Part shown: positions 25,608-33,849 of the stretch, in pieces | Position numbering within the stretch: position 1 is the stretch's first letter | Layout of the letters: each line of letters opens with the position of its first letter | Origin: Bryobacterales bacterium | GTDB lineage: Bacteria > Acidobacteriota > Terriglobia > Bryobacterales > Bryobacteraceae | Direction of reading: 5' to 3' | Assembly: GCA_019261985.1 (NCBI GenBank) | Contig: JAFAQY010000017.1 | Span: 1-55,876 of the forward strand | DNA: 55,876 nt | The notes under the pieces: model-generated | What the model was told of the DNA's origin: nothing | Databases searched by the model: none | What the model saw: only the letters and a program-made list of their open reading frames with translations | Position numbers and translations under genes: made by a program

Positions 25608-27209
25608 TCACTCGCGCGGCATCGCGCTATGCAGAAACTCGCCGACGTCGTGCCTGAGTTTAACGGCTGAATCTTTATCGATATACATCATGTGCCCGGC
25701 GCGGTAGAACTGCCATGAGACGCGTTGGAGCATCTCGGCATGAAGTCCGATATGGTCGAGGTTATATTGGGCGGCCAGGTACGGCGTCGCCAAATCGAAG
25801 TAGCCCGCGCATACCATCAGCTTCATATACGGATTCTTCGCGAAAGCATCGTAGAGCAGTGTCCCGGTTTCGGCGTAGCCGTTGTCCGAATTCCAATTCC
25901 ACGGCATGATCCCGCCGCTGATGTAATAGGTCAGATCGCTCTTGTAGCCGAGCTCTGCGCGAACGTATTGGAGGAAAGCAGCGTGGAAGGGCGGTTCCGG
26001 CAGCGTGTTGGATGGATCGTATTCCGAACGCTCGCCCTCATTCAGCGGCGCCGGGCCGGTGAGCCGGCCGTCCAGCCTTCCGACGATCAGATGTTGGTCC
26101 CGCAAGAGCTCGCGCGTGAAGTGTTGCACGTTGATGCGGAGGTCACTGCCATCGATATAGCGAGCATCCAAGCCTGTATAACGCGCCAGTGTCTCGATAG
26201 CGGTTTTTCGCTCGGTTGGAGAAAGGCGGCTTCCTTTGTCGAGCGCCTCAATATACCCGCTGAGCGCCCATGCTTCCACCTGTTTTAACGTGGCGGTCAG
26301 ATCTTTTTGCAAATCCGGGGGCAACTTCTTGTGATAAAAAGCGTCCGCGGCAAAAGTCGGCAATTGCACCGCGTACGCCAGCGAGTTGCTGAGATTCGGG
26401 CGTTCCGTAGCGAAATCGAGAATCGTCGAAATCAGGACAATTCCGTTCAGGGCGATGCCTTGATCGATCAAACGTCCGGCCAAGCCGGCGGACCGCATCG
26501 TCCCGTAGCTCTCGCCGGCCAGGAAAACGGGCGAGTTCCAGCGATCATTGCGCGTCATGTAAAGGCGAATGAACTCCGTCATCGATTGAAGATCGCCCTG
26601 CAGGCTGTTCATGCGCCTGGCGATCGCTTCGGTTCGCGCGCGGCTATATCCGGTGCCGACCGGGTCGATAAATACGAGATCGGTCTGATCGAGCCAGGTG
26701 TTCGGGTTATCGATCACCTTGAAAGGGGGAGAAGGCATGTCGCCGTTCGGCAGCAGTTGCGGCTTGCGCGGCCCCATCGCGCCCATATGCACCCAAATGG
26801 ACGCCGAACCCGGGCCGCCATTGAAGGCAAAAGTCAGCGGCCGCCGGGATTGATCCGCGACGCCGTCCAGCGTATATGCGATATAAAACATGTGCGCTTC
26901 GTTGTCGCCGTTGACGGCATTGATCGGCATTTGGGCAGCGGTCGCCGTGTAGCGCAGAGTCTGCCCGTTCACCTGTAATTCGTGATGCGTGATGACCGGC
27001 GTTTCGTCGATTGGTGCCCCGGCTACGGCCCCCGTACCCGGGGGCGCCGGTTTCGCGGGTTCAGGCTTCTCGGGCGCAGGCGCCGGCGCCGTTTCAGGGC
27101 TCGTCACCTGAGTTGGATTGGCCCCGGGGGCAGGGAATGGATTTTGCGGCCGCGGCTGTTGCGCAGAAGCAAATTGCGCGAGGATAGCCACCAGTAATAA
27201 ACGAATCAC
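25608..27209 (-). CDS. Secreted S10 serine carboxypeptidase-like protein
   Basis: 533 residues from a GTG with AGGAGG five bases upstream. A signal peptide (IRLLLVAILAQFASA) is followed by a Pro/Ala-rich linker up to about 65. The catalytic domain has the S10 oxyanion segment FNGGPGSAS, the nucleophile elbow LAGESYGT with Ser234, the Asp in VCAGYFDLATP and the His in YRAGHMMYID near the C-terminus. All three catalytic residues are present. Bacterial S10 proteins of this type act outside the cytoplasm on peptide C-termini. It is convergent with tamB. Confidence 0.9.
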   Translation of the reverse strand: MIRLLLVAILAQFASAQQPRPQNPFPAPGANPTQVTSPETAPAPAPEKPEPAKPAPPGTGAVAGAPIDETPVITHHELQVNGQTLRYTATAAQMPINAVNGDNEAHMFYIAYTLDGVADQSRRPLTFAFNGGPGSASIWVHMGAMGPRKPQLLPNGDMPSPPFKVIDNPNTWLDQTDLVFIDPVGTGYSRARTEAIARRMNSLQGDLQSMTEFIRLYMTRNDRWNSPVFLAGESYGTMRSAGLAGRLIDQGIALNGIVLISTILDFATERPNLSNSLAYAVQLPTFAADAFYHKKLPPDLQKDLTATLKQVEAWALSGYIEALDKGSRLSPTERKTAIETLARYTGLDARYIDGSDLRINVQHFTRELLRDQHLIVGRLDGRLTGPAPLNEGERSEYDPSNTLPEPPFHAAFLQYVRAELGYKSDLTYYISGGIMPWNWNSDNGYAETGTLLYDAFAKNPYMKLMVCAGYFDLATPYLAAQYNLDHIGLHAEMLQRVSWQFYRAGHMMYIDKDSAVKLRHDVGEFLHSAMPRE

Positions 27210-27331
27210 AGCGCCCTCCTATGTTGTGTTAGCCGGTGCAAGAAAGTGTCTGGCAGATATCTTCTAATGTACTTCTTCGGTAGGGCGTCCCGTTCGATCC
27301 GCCTCCGTTTCCCAAGCTGACCATTTCTAGT

Positions 27332-27337
27332 CATAAT
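27332..27337 (+). promoter_or_regulatory. Weak candidate -10 element for the Phd-type antitoxin
   Basis: CATAAT lies in an AT-rich island (CATAATATAAC) that ends just before the ATG at 27344. If used, the transcript would be nearly leaderless. No convincing -35 box is seen. Confidence 0.2.
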
Positions 27338-27343
27338 ATAACC

Positions 27344-27607
27344 ATGAGACAGGTACGCATTGCCGAATTGAAATCGCGGTTAAGTGAATACCTCCGAGCT
27401 GTACGGCAGGGAGAGACAATCTCCGTCCTAGATCGCGATACGCCGGTGGCCCGAATCGTTCCGCACCCTGGGCAAGTTTCTTTGCGTATCAGAAAACCAG
27501 CGGCAGGGACCCCGCCGCTGAATCGTATTCCACTGCCCAAGAAGGGTCCTGCCCTGAAACTGGATATAGTTGACTTGCTATTAGAAGAGCGTCAGGCGCA
27601 CCGGTGA
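27344..27607 (+). CDS. Phd/YefM-type antitoxin
   Basis: 87 residues. RQVRIAELKSRLSEYLRAVRQGETISVLDRDTPVARIVP is the standard Phd/YefM N-terminal dimerisation and DNA-binding fold. The Pro-rich middle and acidic C-terminal helix (LDIVDLLLEERQ) would contact the toxin. The stop overlaps the GTG of the toxin gene by four bases. Autoregulation is expected from the family. Confidence 0.85.
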   Translation: MRQVRIAELKSRLSEYLRAVRQGETISVLDRDTPVARIVPHPGQVSLRIRKPAAGTPPLNRIPLPKKGPALKLDIVDLLLEERQAHR

Positions 27608-28029
27608 TCACTTACGTAGACGCCTCGGTCCTGCTGCGCGTGGCGCTAAGGCAACAGAACGCGCTGCCCGAATGGCGGCAGATCCAACGAGGTGTTTCAA
27701 GCGCGCTGATCCTCACCGAATGCCTGAGGACTTTGGACCGCCTGAGGCTTCGCGCGAGGCTTTCGGACCAACAGGTCGCAACGTACCGCGCGACTATCCT
27801 CGCCATTATTGGTTCGCTCGAGATCGTGGAGATCGATGCGATTATACTCGAGCGCGCCGCCCAGCCGATGCCGACAGAACTCGGCACGCTGGATGCGATT
27901 CACCTGGCGACCGCGCTTCTCTGGAAGGAAGCGACGCGTACCGAGCTGGTAATGGCCACTCACGACGTGGCGCTCGCACTCGGCGCCAAGGCGCACGGAC
28001 TGCCCGTGGCCGGCGTGCCGCTGGCGTAA
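27604..28029 (+). CDS. vapC: PIN-domain toxin, VapC family
   Basis: 141 residues, GTG start coupled to the antitoxin stop. PIN acidic residues are Asp6 in ITYVDAS, Glu39 in LILTECLR, Asp99 in LGTLDAIHLATA and Asp119 in ATHDVALA. The ALxxALxxGAxxHGLPVAGV ending is normal for the subfamily. It is likely an RNase. It faces a third PIN toxin gene tail-to-tail 45 bases away. Confidence 0.88.
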   Translation: MITYVDASVLLRVALRQQNALPEWRQIQRGVSSALILTECLRTLDRLRLRARLSDQQVATYRATILAIIGSLEIVEIDAIILERAAQPMPTELGTLDAIHLATALLWKEATRTELVMATHDVALALGAKAHGLPVAGVPLA

Positions 28030-28073
28030 GCCTGCGAATATTTCTTCTATAAGGCCCAAGTGGGTGTCGAACG

Positions 28074-28505
28074 TCACGCGTGGACTGTTAACACGAATGG
28101 ATTAACGACGAACACGCCAAAGTACGTCTGACCGGCGTTCAGGTCTTCGGATAGAATCCGTGCACATCCCGCCTGTTCCGCCGCGGCGACGATCATTCCA
28201 TCATAGAAGTGTATGCCGTACTCCGATCGCGCCTCCACCGCGCGGCGAATCAAGTAAACATCCGGCGTGACTACACGAATGGGACTCAAAACTTCCAGGA
28301 CCGCCGCAACGTCCTTGGGGCGGACCGCGACTGACGTTTTGTGCATTAATGTGGCCGCGAATTCCGCGAGGACCTGAACTGAGGTTAAGAGGTCGCCCGC
28401 CTGCGCCCTCCGGACGAGGTCTTGTGCAATACGTTGCTTTTTTTGGTCTGTAGGGTCGTAGGCGTACAGAAATACATTGGTGTCCAAAAAATCAGGAGCG
28501 TTCAT
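28074..28505 (-). CDS. vapC: PIN-domain toxin, VapC family
   Basis: 143 residues from the ATG at 28505; a GTG four codons earlier is possible. The PIN motifs are FLDTNVFLYAYD at the N-terminus, Glu in VLAEFAATL, Asp in IHFYDGMIVAAA and EDLNAGQ near the C-terminus. It overlaps the 3' end of its antitoxin gene by 14 bases, which implies translational coupling. The toxin is only distantly similar to the neighbouring plus-strand VapC, so the two loci do not look like a recent duplication. Confidence 0.87.
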   Translation of the reverse strand: MNAPDFLDTNVFLYAYDPTDQKKQRIAQDLVRRAQAGDLLTSVQVLAEFAATLMHKTSVAVRPKDVAAVLEVLSPIRVVTPDVYLIRRAVEARSEYGIHFYDGMIVAAAEQAGCARILSEDLNAGQTYFGVFVVNPFVLTVHA

Positions 28506-28731
28506 AGAGATCTTCACGCTTCCAGGTCCGCTTTCCTAACTTGAATTGGAAGCGCTTAAAGCTCTCGTCCAGGATTTCGCGTTCCCGCCGCTTTCGCCCG
28601 TGCATGGCATCTTCGGCCGCGACGCGTTCGAGATATTCGCGGATCATTCCAGCTAACGTCGTGTCTCGGTCCACGGCGATCTTGCGGGCCTTCTTTACCA
28701 GTTCGTCATCTAGTGTGAGAGTTACATTCAT
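28492..28731 (-). CDS. Antitoxin of VapB type with ribbon-helix-helix-like N-terminus
   Basis: 79 residues. NVTLTLDDELVKKARKIAVDRDTTLAGMIREYLERVAAED is a ribbon-helix-helix pattern, followed by a very basic linker (HGRKRREREILDESF) that would reach the toxin. The codon ATG at 28731 is just after an AT-rich region with repeated GGGAAT motifs that may be its operator. Confidence 0.82.
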   Translation of the reverse strand: MNVTLTLDDELVKKARKIAVDRDTTLAGMIREYLERVAAEDAMHGRKRREREILDESFKRFQFKLGKRTWKREDLYERS

Positions 28732-28743
28732 ATACCCATAATA

Positions 28744-28766
28744 AGGGAATCCCGTAATCAGGGAAT
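28744..28766. promoter_or_regulatory. Candidate operator of the RHH antitoxin, proximal site
   Basis: Reading on the plus strand, AGGGAATCCCGTAATCAGGGAAT contains GGGAATCCC (an inverted GGGA/TCCC pair) and a second GGGAAT ten bases on. It lies 13-35 bases before the antitoxin start, where such repressors bind. Confidence 0.4.
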
Positions 28767-28796
28767 GATTTCTCCCGGCGCTAGGGCGATGGACAC

Positions 28797-28810
28797 GGGA
28801 ATTCCCGTAG
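28797..28810. promoter_or_regulatory. Candidate operator, distal palindrome
   Basis: CGGGAATTCCCG, with A and T outside, is a perfect palindrome built from the same GGGAAT unit as the proximal site. It is about 65 bases before the antitoxin start and just after the end of rapZ. Confidence 0.35.
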
Positions 28811-28816
28811 CGAGAA

Positions 28817-29800
28817 CTATTTCTTGAGCAAATCGCGGTGCGTCTCTTTCACGCGGTACCCCGCCGCCGCGAGCCGTTTGCGGATTTCGTGGGCCAACAT
28901 CACGCTGCGGTGGCGGCCTCCGGTGCAGCCAAAGGCGATGGTCAGGTACGATTTGCCTTCCTCGACATAATGTGGCAGCAAGTAAACAAGCAAGTCGGAG
29001 ATGCGCTCGATGAACTCCACCGTTTGCGGAAACGAACGGATATATCGCGCAACGCCCGGATTTTTTCCGCTGAGGTTCTTAAAAGCCGGGATGTAGTTCG
29101 GGTTGGGAAGAAAGCGGACATCGAACACCAGGTCGCTATCGGTTGGAACACCGTGCCGGAAGCCGAAGCTGGTCACCTGGATCAGAACGTCGGGCGACTT
29201 CTTTCGGCCGCCGAACAGGTTATGTATCGTGTCGCGAAGTTCGTGCACGTTGAACTTCGTCGTGTTGATGATGGGGTCGGCGAGGCGGCGGATGGGCTCC
29301 AAGCGCTCGCGCTCATCGGTGATGCTGGTGGCGACGCTCTGATCCGCTCCCAACGGATGGGGACGGCGTGTCTCGCTAAAGCGGCGAATCAGCGTGGCAT
29401 CGTCGGATTCCAGAAAAATCAGCCGAGTGGGAATTTTGCGTCGTATGCGTTTGAACAGCGCCGGAAACCGGTCGAGCGCGGCGCCCTCGCGGATATCCAC
29501 CACAATGGCCGCGCGCCGGACGGATGCGGTTAACTCGGCGAACTTATAAATCAACCCGATAGGCAGATTGTCGACGGAATAATATCCTAAGTCTTCCAGG
29601 GCTTTGAGAACGGTCCCCTTGCCCGAACCGCTCAGACCCGTAATGATGACTAGTTCTCGGGTGCGCGGAGCCTGGGCGCTCCCTGGCTTTATGACGCTCG
29701 GCACAACCCGAGGCGGGTTAACTCTGCCTGGCGTAGCCAGGCGCAAAGAGTTTCCGAATTCAGCGGGGACCGTGCCGGCCCTATGCCGCGTGTGCGCCAT
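28817..29800 (-). CDS. rapZ: RNase adapter protein RapZ (YvcJ/YhbJ family)
   Basis: 327 residues. The P-loop ITGLSGSGKGTVLKALEDLGYYSVDNLP begins near residue 53. Further family marks are FLESDDATLIRRFSETRRPHPLG, SFGFRHGVPTDSDLVFDVRFLPNP and the C-terminal IAFGCTGGRHRSVMLAH. RapZ binds GlcN6P-pathway signals or c-di-nucleotides depending on the species and directs RNase E to a small RNA in enterics. The first 50 residues exceed the usual length and are coded by dispersed repeats. A GTG at 29704 would give about 295 residues, nearer to the family. It follows hpf by 18 bases. Confidence 0.92.
   Translation of the reverse strand: MAHTRHRAGTVPAEFGNSLRLATPGRVNPPRVVPSVIKPGSAQAPRTRELVIITGLSGSGKGTVLKALEDLGYYSVDNLPIGLIYKFAELTASVRRAAIVVDIREGAALDRFPALFKRIRRKIPTRLIFLESDDATLIRRFSETRRPHPLGADQSVATSITDERERLEPIRRLADPIINTTKFNVHELRDTIHNLFGGRKKSPDVLIQVTSFGFRHGVPTDSDLVFDVRFLPNPNYIPAFKNLSGKNPGVARYIRSFPQTVEFIERISDLLVYLLPHYVEEGKSYLTIAFGCTGGRHRSVMLAHEIRKRLAAAGYRVKETHRDLLKK
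29667..29741. repeat. Hairpin repeats in the 5' end of rapZ
   Basis: Three hairpins occur in 75 bases: GGAGC/GCTCC at 29667-29682, AACCCG/CGGGTT at 29705-29719 and CCTGGC/GCCAGG at 29727-29741, the last inside a wider CTCT/AGAG frame. They code for the RapZ N-terminal residues SLRLATPGRVNPPRV and KPGSAQAPR, which are not part of the P-loop domain. Confidence 0.55.
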
Positions 29801-29818
29801 TCCTATGGTTGTCCGCGC

Positions 29819-30370
29819 TTACTCCTCGATCAAATCGAAATGCCCATCGCGCCGGCGCACGAGCACCGAGACGCATTCCTTATCTGCATCGCGGTAAACC
29901 AGATAGTCGCGATCGGACTCCATCTCCAGAAGAGCCTCTTCGAGCGTCATTGGCTTGCGGTTTTCGTGATGATTGACGCGGTATACGCGCTGCCCCTCTT
30001 CGCTCCCCTTAGGCCCGGAAGCGGCAATCACGCTAACAGTCTCAGGTTCGCCTTTCACGGGCGCTTCCTTCCGCCGTTTCTTTTCGCGCCATTTCTCACT
30101 CTGTTTATGAGCCTGCGTCTCAAGCTTGTCTAGCGCCGTCGAAAGCGCCGTAAATAAATCCGGATCTGCCCCAATCCCCACCAATTGGTGATCGTAAAAC
30201 TGAACCGTGATCTCGGCCCGGTGAAGATGCCGCTCAGACTGCACGATTACGTGAGCTTCTTTTTCCCCCCTCTTTTCAAGCAGCTTCGATAACTTCGCAA
30301 ACCGCGCGTCCAATTTTTCTTGTAGTTTTGCAGGCAGTTCTTGTTTGACGCCTTTATAGCTGATGTTCAT
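29819..30370 (-). CDS. hpf: Long-form ribosome hibernation promoting factor
   Basis: 183 residues from the ATG at 30370, which follows AAGGAGGGCC. The N-terminal domain (MNISYKGVKQELPAKLQEKLDARFAKL and HVIVQSERHLHRAEITVQFYDH) binds the 30S decoding centre. A Lys/Glu-rich linker leads to the C-terminal dimerisation domain (VYRVNHHENRKPMTLEEALLEMES...DYLVYRDADKECVSVLVRRRDGHFDLIE). This long form alone makes 100S dimers. It is placed between rpoN and rapZ, as in many bacteria. Confidence 0.93.
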   Translation of the reverse strand: MNISYKGVKQELPAKLQEKLDARFAKLSKLLEKRGEKEAHVIVQSERHLHRAEITVQFYDHQLVGIGADPDLFTALSTALDKLETQAHKQSEKWREKKRRKEAPVKGEPETVSVIAASGPKGSEEGQRVYRVNHHENRKPMTLEEALLEMESDRDYLVYRDADKECVSVLVRRRDGHFDLIEE

Positions 30371-30463
30371 GGCCCTCCTTTCACAGCGCAAACGCGCCGC
30401 GCTCCTCCAGAGCTGTCAGAGGTTTATTCGCGCTGCGCTCCGTTTTGCGCGATTTTTCAAAAG

Positions 30464-32062
30464 TCACGCCCGTACCCGGCGCTGGTGTGTAGACGGAATT
30501 CGCATGTCTTCGCGGTATTTGGCGACTGTACGGCGGGTCACCTCGATACCTTCCGCCTGCAGACGCTCCGTGATGGTCTCATCCGTGAGCGGATGCGCGG
30601 GATCCTCCTCCTCGATCATTTTCTTGACTTTGCGTTTCAGAATAAGCAACGGAGTGGCCGTTCCTCCCGGACCCTGCACGGCTTCGGAGAAGAAATAACG
30701 GAGTTCGTAGACACCCTGTGGCGTGTGTGCATACTTGCTCGACACAGCACGACTCACAGTGGACGGATGCACGCCGATTTCTTCCGCTATCTCCTTGATC
30801 ATCATCGGCCGGAGATGATCGATACCTCTTTCGAGAAAATCCATTTGCCGCCGCACAATCGACTGACAAACCTTTAATATCGTTTGCTTCCGCTGCTCGA
30901 TATTCTTCATCAGCTGGATCGCGGAAGCGTAACGGTCTCGCACGTAGTTGCGTACATCCTTACTGGGTTCCTGCGTGCGATCCAGCATGCGCCGGTATTG
31001 CGGGTTTAACCGTAGTTGCGGCAAATCTTCATCGTTGATCTGGATGAGGTAATCTTCGCCGTCCTTGGAAATGTAAACGTCCGGCTCCACTTGGCGGGCG
31101 CCCGGCCCCGAGTATCGCAGGCCTGGCCGCGGGTCCAGATGCTTGATTACATCCACGCCGATATGGATATGCTCCAGCGGCCGCTTAAGAACTTTCGCGA
31201 GCTCTTTATACTGGCGGGTCTCGATCAGCTTCAAATGGTCGGAGACGATCTGCCACGCCACTCCGCCCTTGCCGTTGCGGCTTTCCAATTGCAATAGCAG
31301 GCATTCGCGAAGATCGGCAGCGCCGACACCGGCTGGATCCAATGTATGTACGATCCGCACCGCCTCGGTCACGTCCTCCGGCTTGTGGCCGCCCTCAGCG
31401 GCTATTTCCGCGGGCGAAGCCATTAGGTAACCGTTTTCATCCAGATTCCCAATCACTTCTTCTGCCGCATCCCGGACCGCTTCGCCCATGCTCACCAGGG
31501 CTAGCTGCGATCTTAAATGATCGGAAAGCGTAACGGGGGACGAAAGGAAGGTCTCGAAGGAGGGCTTTTCGATATTTTCCGATGCCGGACTTTTGAAACC
31601 AGGGTCTAGATAATTATCGAAATAATCCCCGAGGTCGATTTCGTCGAACGGATCGGTGGTTGCTGGTGTTTCCGGCGCTTCCAGCGCGGGCGCGGACGCC
31701 TCGGTCGCCAATCCGTTCACGGAGGCAGCAGCGGCTTCGGCGTCTGGAACCTCGAACTCACCGGGTTCGGGAGCTTCGGGCGCTTCGGGTTCCGCGCCGC
31801 TTGCGTCCAGGATGGATTGATCGGGGTGTTCCGGCGTGCGCTCCGCTTCAGCCTCTAGCAACGGCTGGAGTTCTTCGGGCGAAAGCTCCTCGCCCCCTTC
31901 CGTCGCTTCTTCTAAAACTGGATTTTGGGCGACTTCCGCCGTGATCATGTCCTTTAACTCCAGGCGGTTCAACTGGAGCAGACTGACCATCTGCACCAAA
32001 CCTGGGGTTAACGTCTGCTTTTGCTGGACCCTTACCTGGAGCCTGGGCGACAGCGTGCTCAT
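30464..32062 (-). CDS. rpoN: RNA polymerase sigma-54 factor
   Basis: 532 residues. Region I is TPGLVQMVSLLQLNRLELKDMI with EVAQNPVLEE. Region II is long and acidic (about residues 55-165, rich in Glu, Pro and Ala). The core-binding region and HTH follow (MIKEIAEEIGVHPSTVSRAVSSKY). The RpoN box reads TVAKYREDMRIPS in place of the usual ARRTVAKYRE, with TRRTVAKYRE just before. It recognises -24/-12 promoters with help from activator ATPases; none is encoded nearby. It leads the rpoN-hpf-rapZ operon. I do not see lptB upstream or ptsN downstream. Confidence 0.95.
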   Translation of the reverse strand: MSTLSPRLQVRVQQKQTLTPGLVQMVSLLQLNRLELKDMITAEVAQNPVLEEATEGGEELSPEELQPLLEAEAERTPEHPDQSILDASGAEPEAPEAPEPGEFEVPDAEAAAASVNGLATEASAPALEAPETPATTDPFDEIDLGDYFDNYLDPGFKSPASENIEKPSFETFLSSPVTLSDHLRSQLALVSMGEAVRDAAEEVIGNLDENGYLMASPAEIAAEGGHKPEDVTEAVRIVHTLDPAGVGAADLRECLLLQLESRNGKGGVAWQIVSDHLKLIETRQYKELAKVLKRPLEHIHIGVDVIKHLDPRPGLRYSGPGARQVEPDVYISKDGEDYLIQINDEDLPQLRLNPQYRRMLDRTQEPSKDVRNYVRDRYASAIQLMKNIEQRKQTILKVCQSIVRRQMDFLERGIDHLRPMMIKEIAEEIGVHPSTVSRAVSSKYAHTPQGVYELRYFFSEAVQGPGGTATPLLILKRKVKKMIEEEDPAHPLTDETITERLQAEGIEVTRRTVAKYREDMRIPSTHQRRVRA

Positions 32063-32165
32063 GACTGATCCAAGTGTAGCACTGCCATCCTGGGGTGGAC
32101 CCCCCCTGGCGTCGAGCGGGGCTAATATTCCAATCGGCGTGGAACCGTTGGGGCGGCCGGAGCGT

Positions 32166-32834
32166 CTACTGGTCCCAGTAGTTCCAGGTCCGCCAGCGAC
32201 GGCGTTCGGGAAAAAGCCTGATGAGCAGCATCCCGGCTACAAACCCGCCGATATGCGCAAAAAACGCCACTCCTCCGCCCGAGTAATCGGTTTCAGTGAG
32301 GGAACCGACTCCGCTCAAAAACTGCATCCCGAACCAGAACAGGAGCAGGAGTGCCGCCGGGATCTCCATCGTTGTGAAAAAGAAAAAAATCGGAAGCAAG
32401 GTGACGATTCGGGCACGCGGGAATTTCACCAGATAGGCGCCCATTACGCCCGCGATGGCGCCGCTCGCGCCGATGGTCGGCACAGGCGAATATAAATTGG
32501 TTACGATCTGGGTCATTGCCGCGGCCAGTCCGCAGATCACGTAAAACACCAAAAAACGGGCGCCGCCTAATAAATCCTCGACGTTCCTACCAAACACCCA
32601 TAAAAACAGCATGTTTCCGAGCACGTGCATCCAGCTTCCGTGAAGAAACATGGACGTGAACAGGGAAGCGAGGTGCAACCGGTCCGGCACGATGCCCCAT
32701 TGCTCCACAAATTGATTTAGTGCGTACGCCGGGAGGGAAGCCTGGTACAAAAACACCAGTAAGTTGACGGCGATCAGTGAGCCGGTTACCTTCGCGGTGG
32801 AATAAACGCGCTCGGTGGATCTTAAAGGAATCAT
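32166..32834 (-). CDS. Rhomboid-family intramembrane serine protease
   Basis: 222 residues with six hydrophobic helices. The catalytic Ser124 is in GASGAIAGVMGAYLV, and the His partner is in FFAHIGGFVAGML. The L1 region (FTSMFLHGSWMHVLGNMLFLWVFG) has the conserved HGSWMHVLGN. The protein should cleave membrane helices within the cytoplasmic membrane. Its ATG overlaps the PfkB stop by four bases, so they are coupled. It precedes rpoN by 103 bases. Confidence 0.93.
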   Translation of the reverse strand: MIPLRSTERVYSTAKVTGSLIAVNLLVFLYQASLPAYALNQFVEQWGIVPDRLHLASLFTSMFLHGSWMHVLGNMLFLWVFGRNVEDLLGGARFLVFYVICGLAAAMTQIVTNLYSPVPTIGASGAIAGVMGAYLVKFPRARIVTLLPIFFFFTTMEIPAALLLLFWFGMQFLSGVGSLTETDYSGGGVAFFAHIGGFVAGMLLIRLFPERRRWRTWNYWDQ

Positions 32835-33781
32835 TTATGTTGGGCGGCCGCTTCGGCGAAATCCGGATGGGATCTTCGGGATCCCTGCTTCATCAGTACG
32901 AAAACCTGTTGTTCGGAAGCGATGCCGCCTCGCGCTCCCAGTTGGGTGCAGTTGAGCGCGGCCATGGCGTTGGCGAATTCGAGCGTGCCGGCCAGCGGCA
33001 TGCCCGCAAGCACAGCATAACAAAACGCTCCATGAAACACGTCTCCGGCTCCTGTGGTGTCCACACAGTTTACGATGAATCCCGGCGAGTAAAAGAACCG
33101 TCCATTCTCAAGCGCCAGCGCGCCATCCGCGCCGAGCGTCATTCCCGCCACGCGCATCTTGTATTCCTTCCGCATGGCCTGCAGAGCGCGAAACGGGTCG
33201 CGCTCACCAGTCCATTTTTCGGGAAATTCGGTGCTGCCGATCAGGTAATCCACATTCCCGAGCACGCAGTCCAAGCCCTCATAGATCGTATCCACGTCTA
33301 GCGACACGGGAATTCCGTGTTGCCGCGCAATCTCCGCGGCCCTGGCGACCGCCGGAGTGTCATGCCCGTCGACGTGCAGCATCCGCGCACACGTTATCTT
33401 TTCCGGCGTGATGTGGCTCGGATCGATTGTGAGGCAATCCGGACGGCGCCACAAAATGGTCCGCTCGCCACTGGCTTGGTCGATGATGATATAGGCGCGC
33501 TGATTCTCGCATCCGGGGCGGATTTCGACGTCGCTAATATCGAGGCGAGTCTCGCGAAGACTCTCCATCTGCGCCTTGCCTGCCCAATCGTCGCCGACGG
33601 TTCCGATGTACTTCGCGCGGAGCCCAAGGCGTGAGCAGACCACCAATGCGCTTGCGACCTGCCCGCCGGGGCTGACGATCTCCCGCGAGAACGCAATCTT
33701 GCCGGCGAACGACGGAAACTTCGGAACCACCAAGAGCGTATCGGTGGCGTTCAGGCCGACGCCCGCGATGTCGAAGGACAT
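32831..33781 (-). CDS. PfkB-family sugar or nucleoside kinase
   Basis: 316 residues from the ATG at 33781. The N-terminus (FDIAGVGLNATDTLLVVPKFP) and the GGQVASALVVCSRLGL segment form the substrate lid region. The C-terminal signature VNCVDTTGAGDVFHGAFCYAV holds the catalytic Asp in GAGD. The substrate cannot be told from the sequence, and ribokinase, adenosine kinase and fructokinase relatives share these motifs. It is coupled to the rhomboid gene. Confidence 0.9.
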   Translation of the reverse strand: MSFDIAGVGLNATDTLLVVPKFPSFAGKIAFSREIVSPGGQVASALVVCSRLGLRAKYIGTVGDDWAGKAQMESLRETRLDISDVEIRPGCENQRAYIIIDQASGERTILWRRPDCLTIDPSHITPEKITCARMLHVDGHDTPAVARAAEIARQHGIPVSLDVDTIYEGLDCVLGNVDYLIGSTEFPEKWTGERDPFRALQAMRKEYKMRVAGMTLGADGALALENGRFFYSPGFIVNCVDTTGAGDVFHGAFCYAVLAGMPLAGTLEFANAMAALNCTQLGARGGIASEQQVFVLMKQGSRRSHPDFAEAAAQHK

Positions 33782-33849
33782 GCCAGAATCATTACACATG
33801 GCGAGGCGAATGGACCGCCGACCGGTGTACAGTCCCATTCAGCGGTGAT

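Noticed and set aside
27604-28505. Recent duplication of neighbouring VapC genes
   Set aside because: The two toxins share little beyond PIN motifs, and their antitoxins are of different families (Phd and RHH).
28838-29533. Plus-strand frame of 231 codons
   Set aside because: Antisense to rapZ, without recognisable features.
32063-32100. Possible -24/-12 promoter before rpoN
   Set aside because: TGGCA is present, but the GC of the -12 element is missing at the required ten-base distance.
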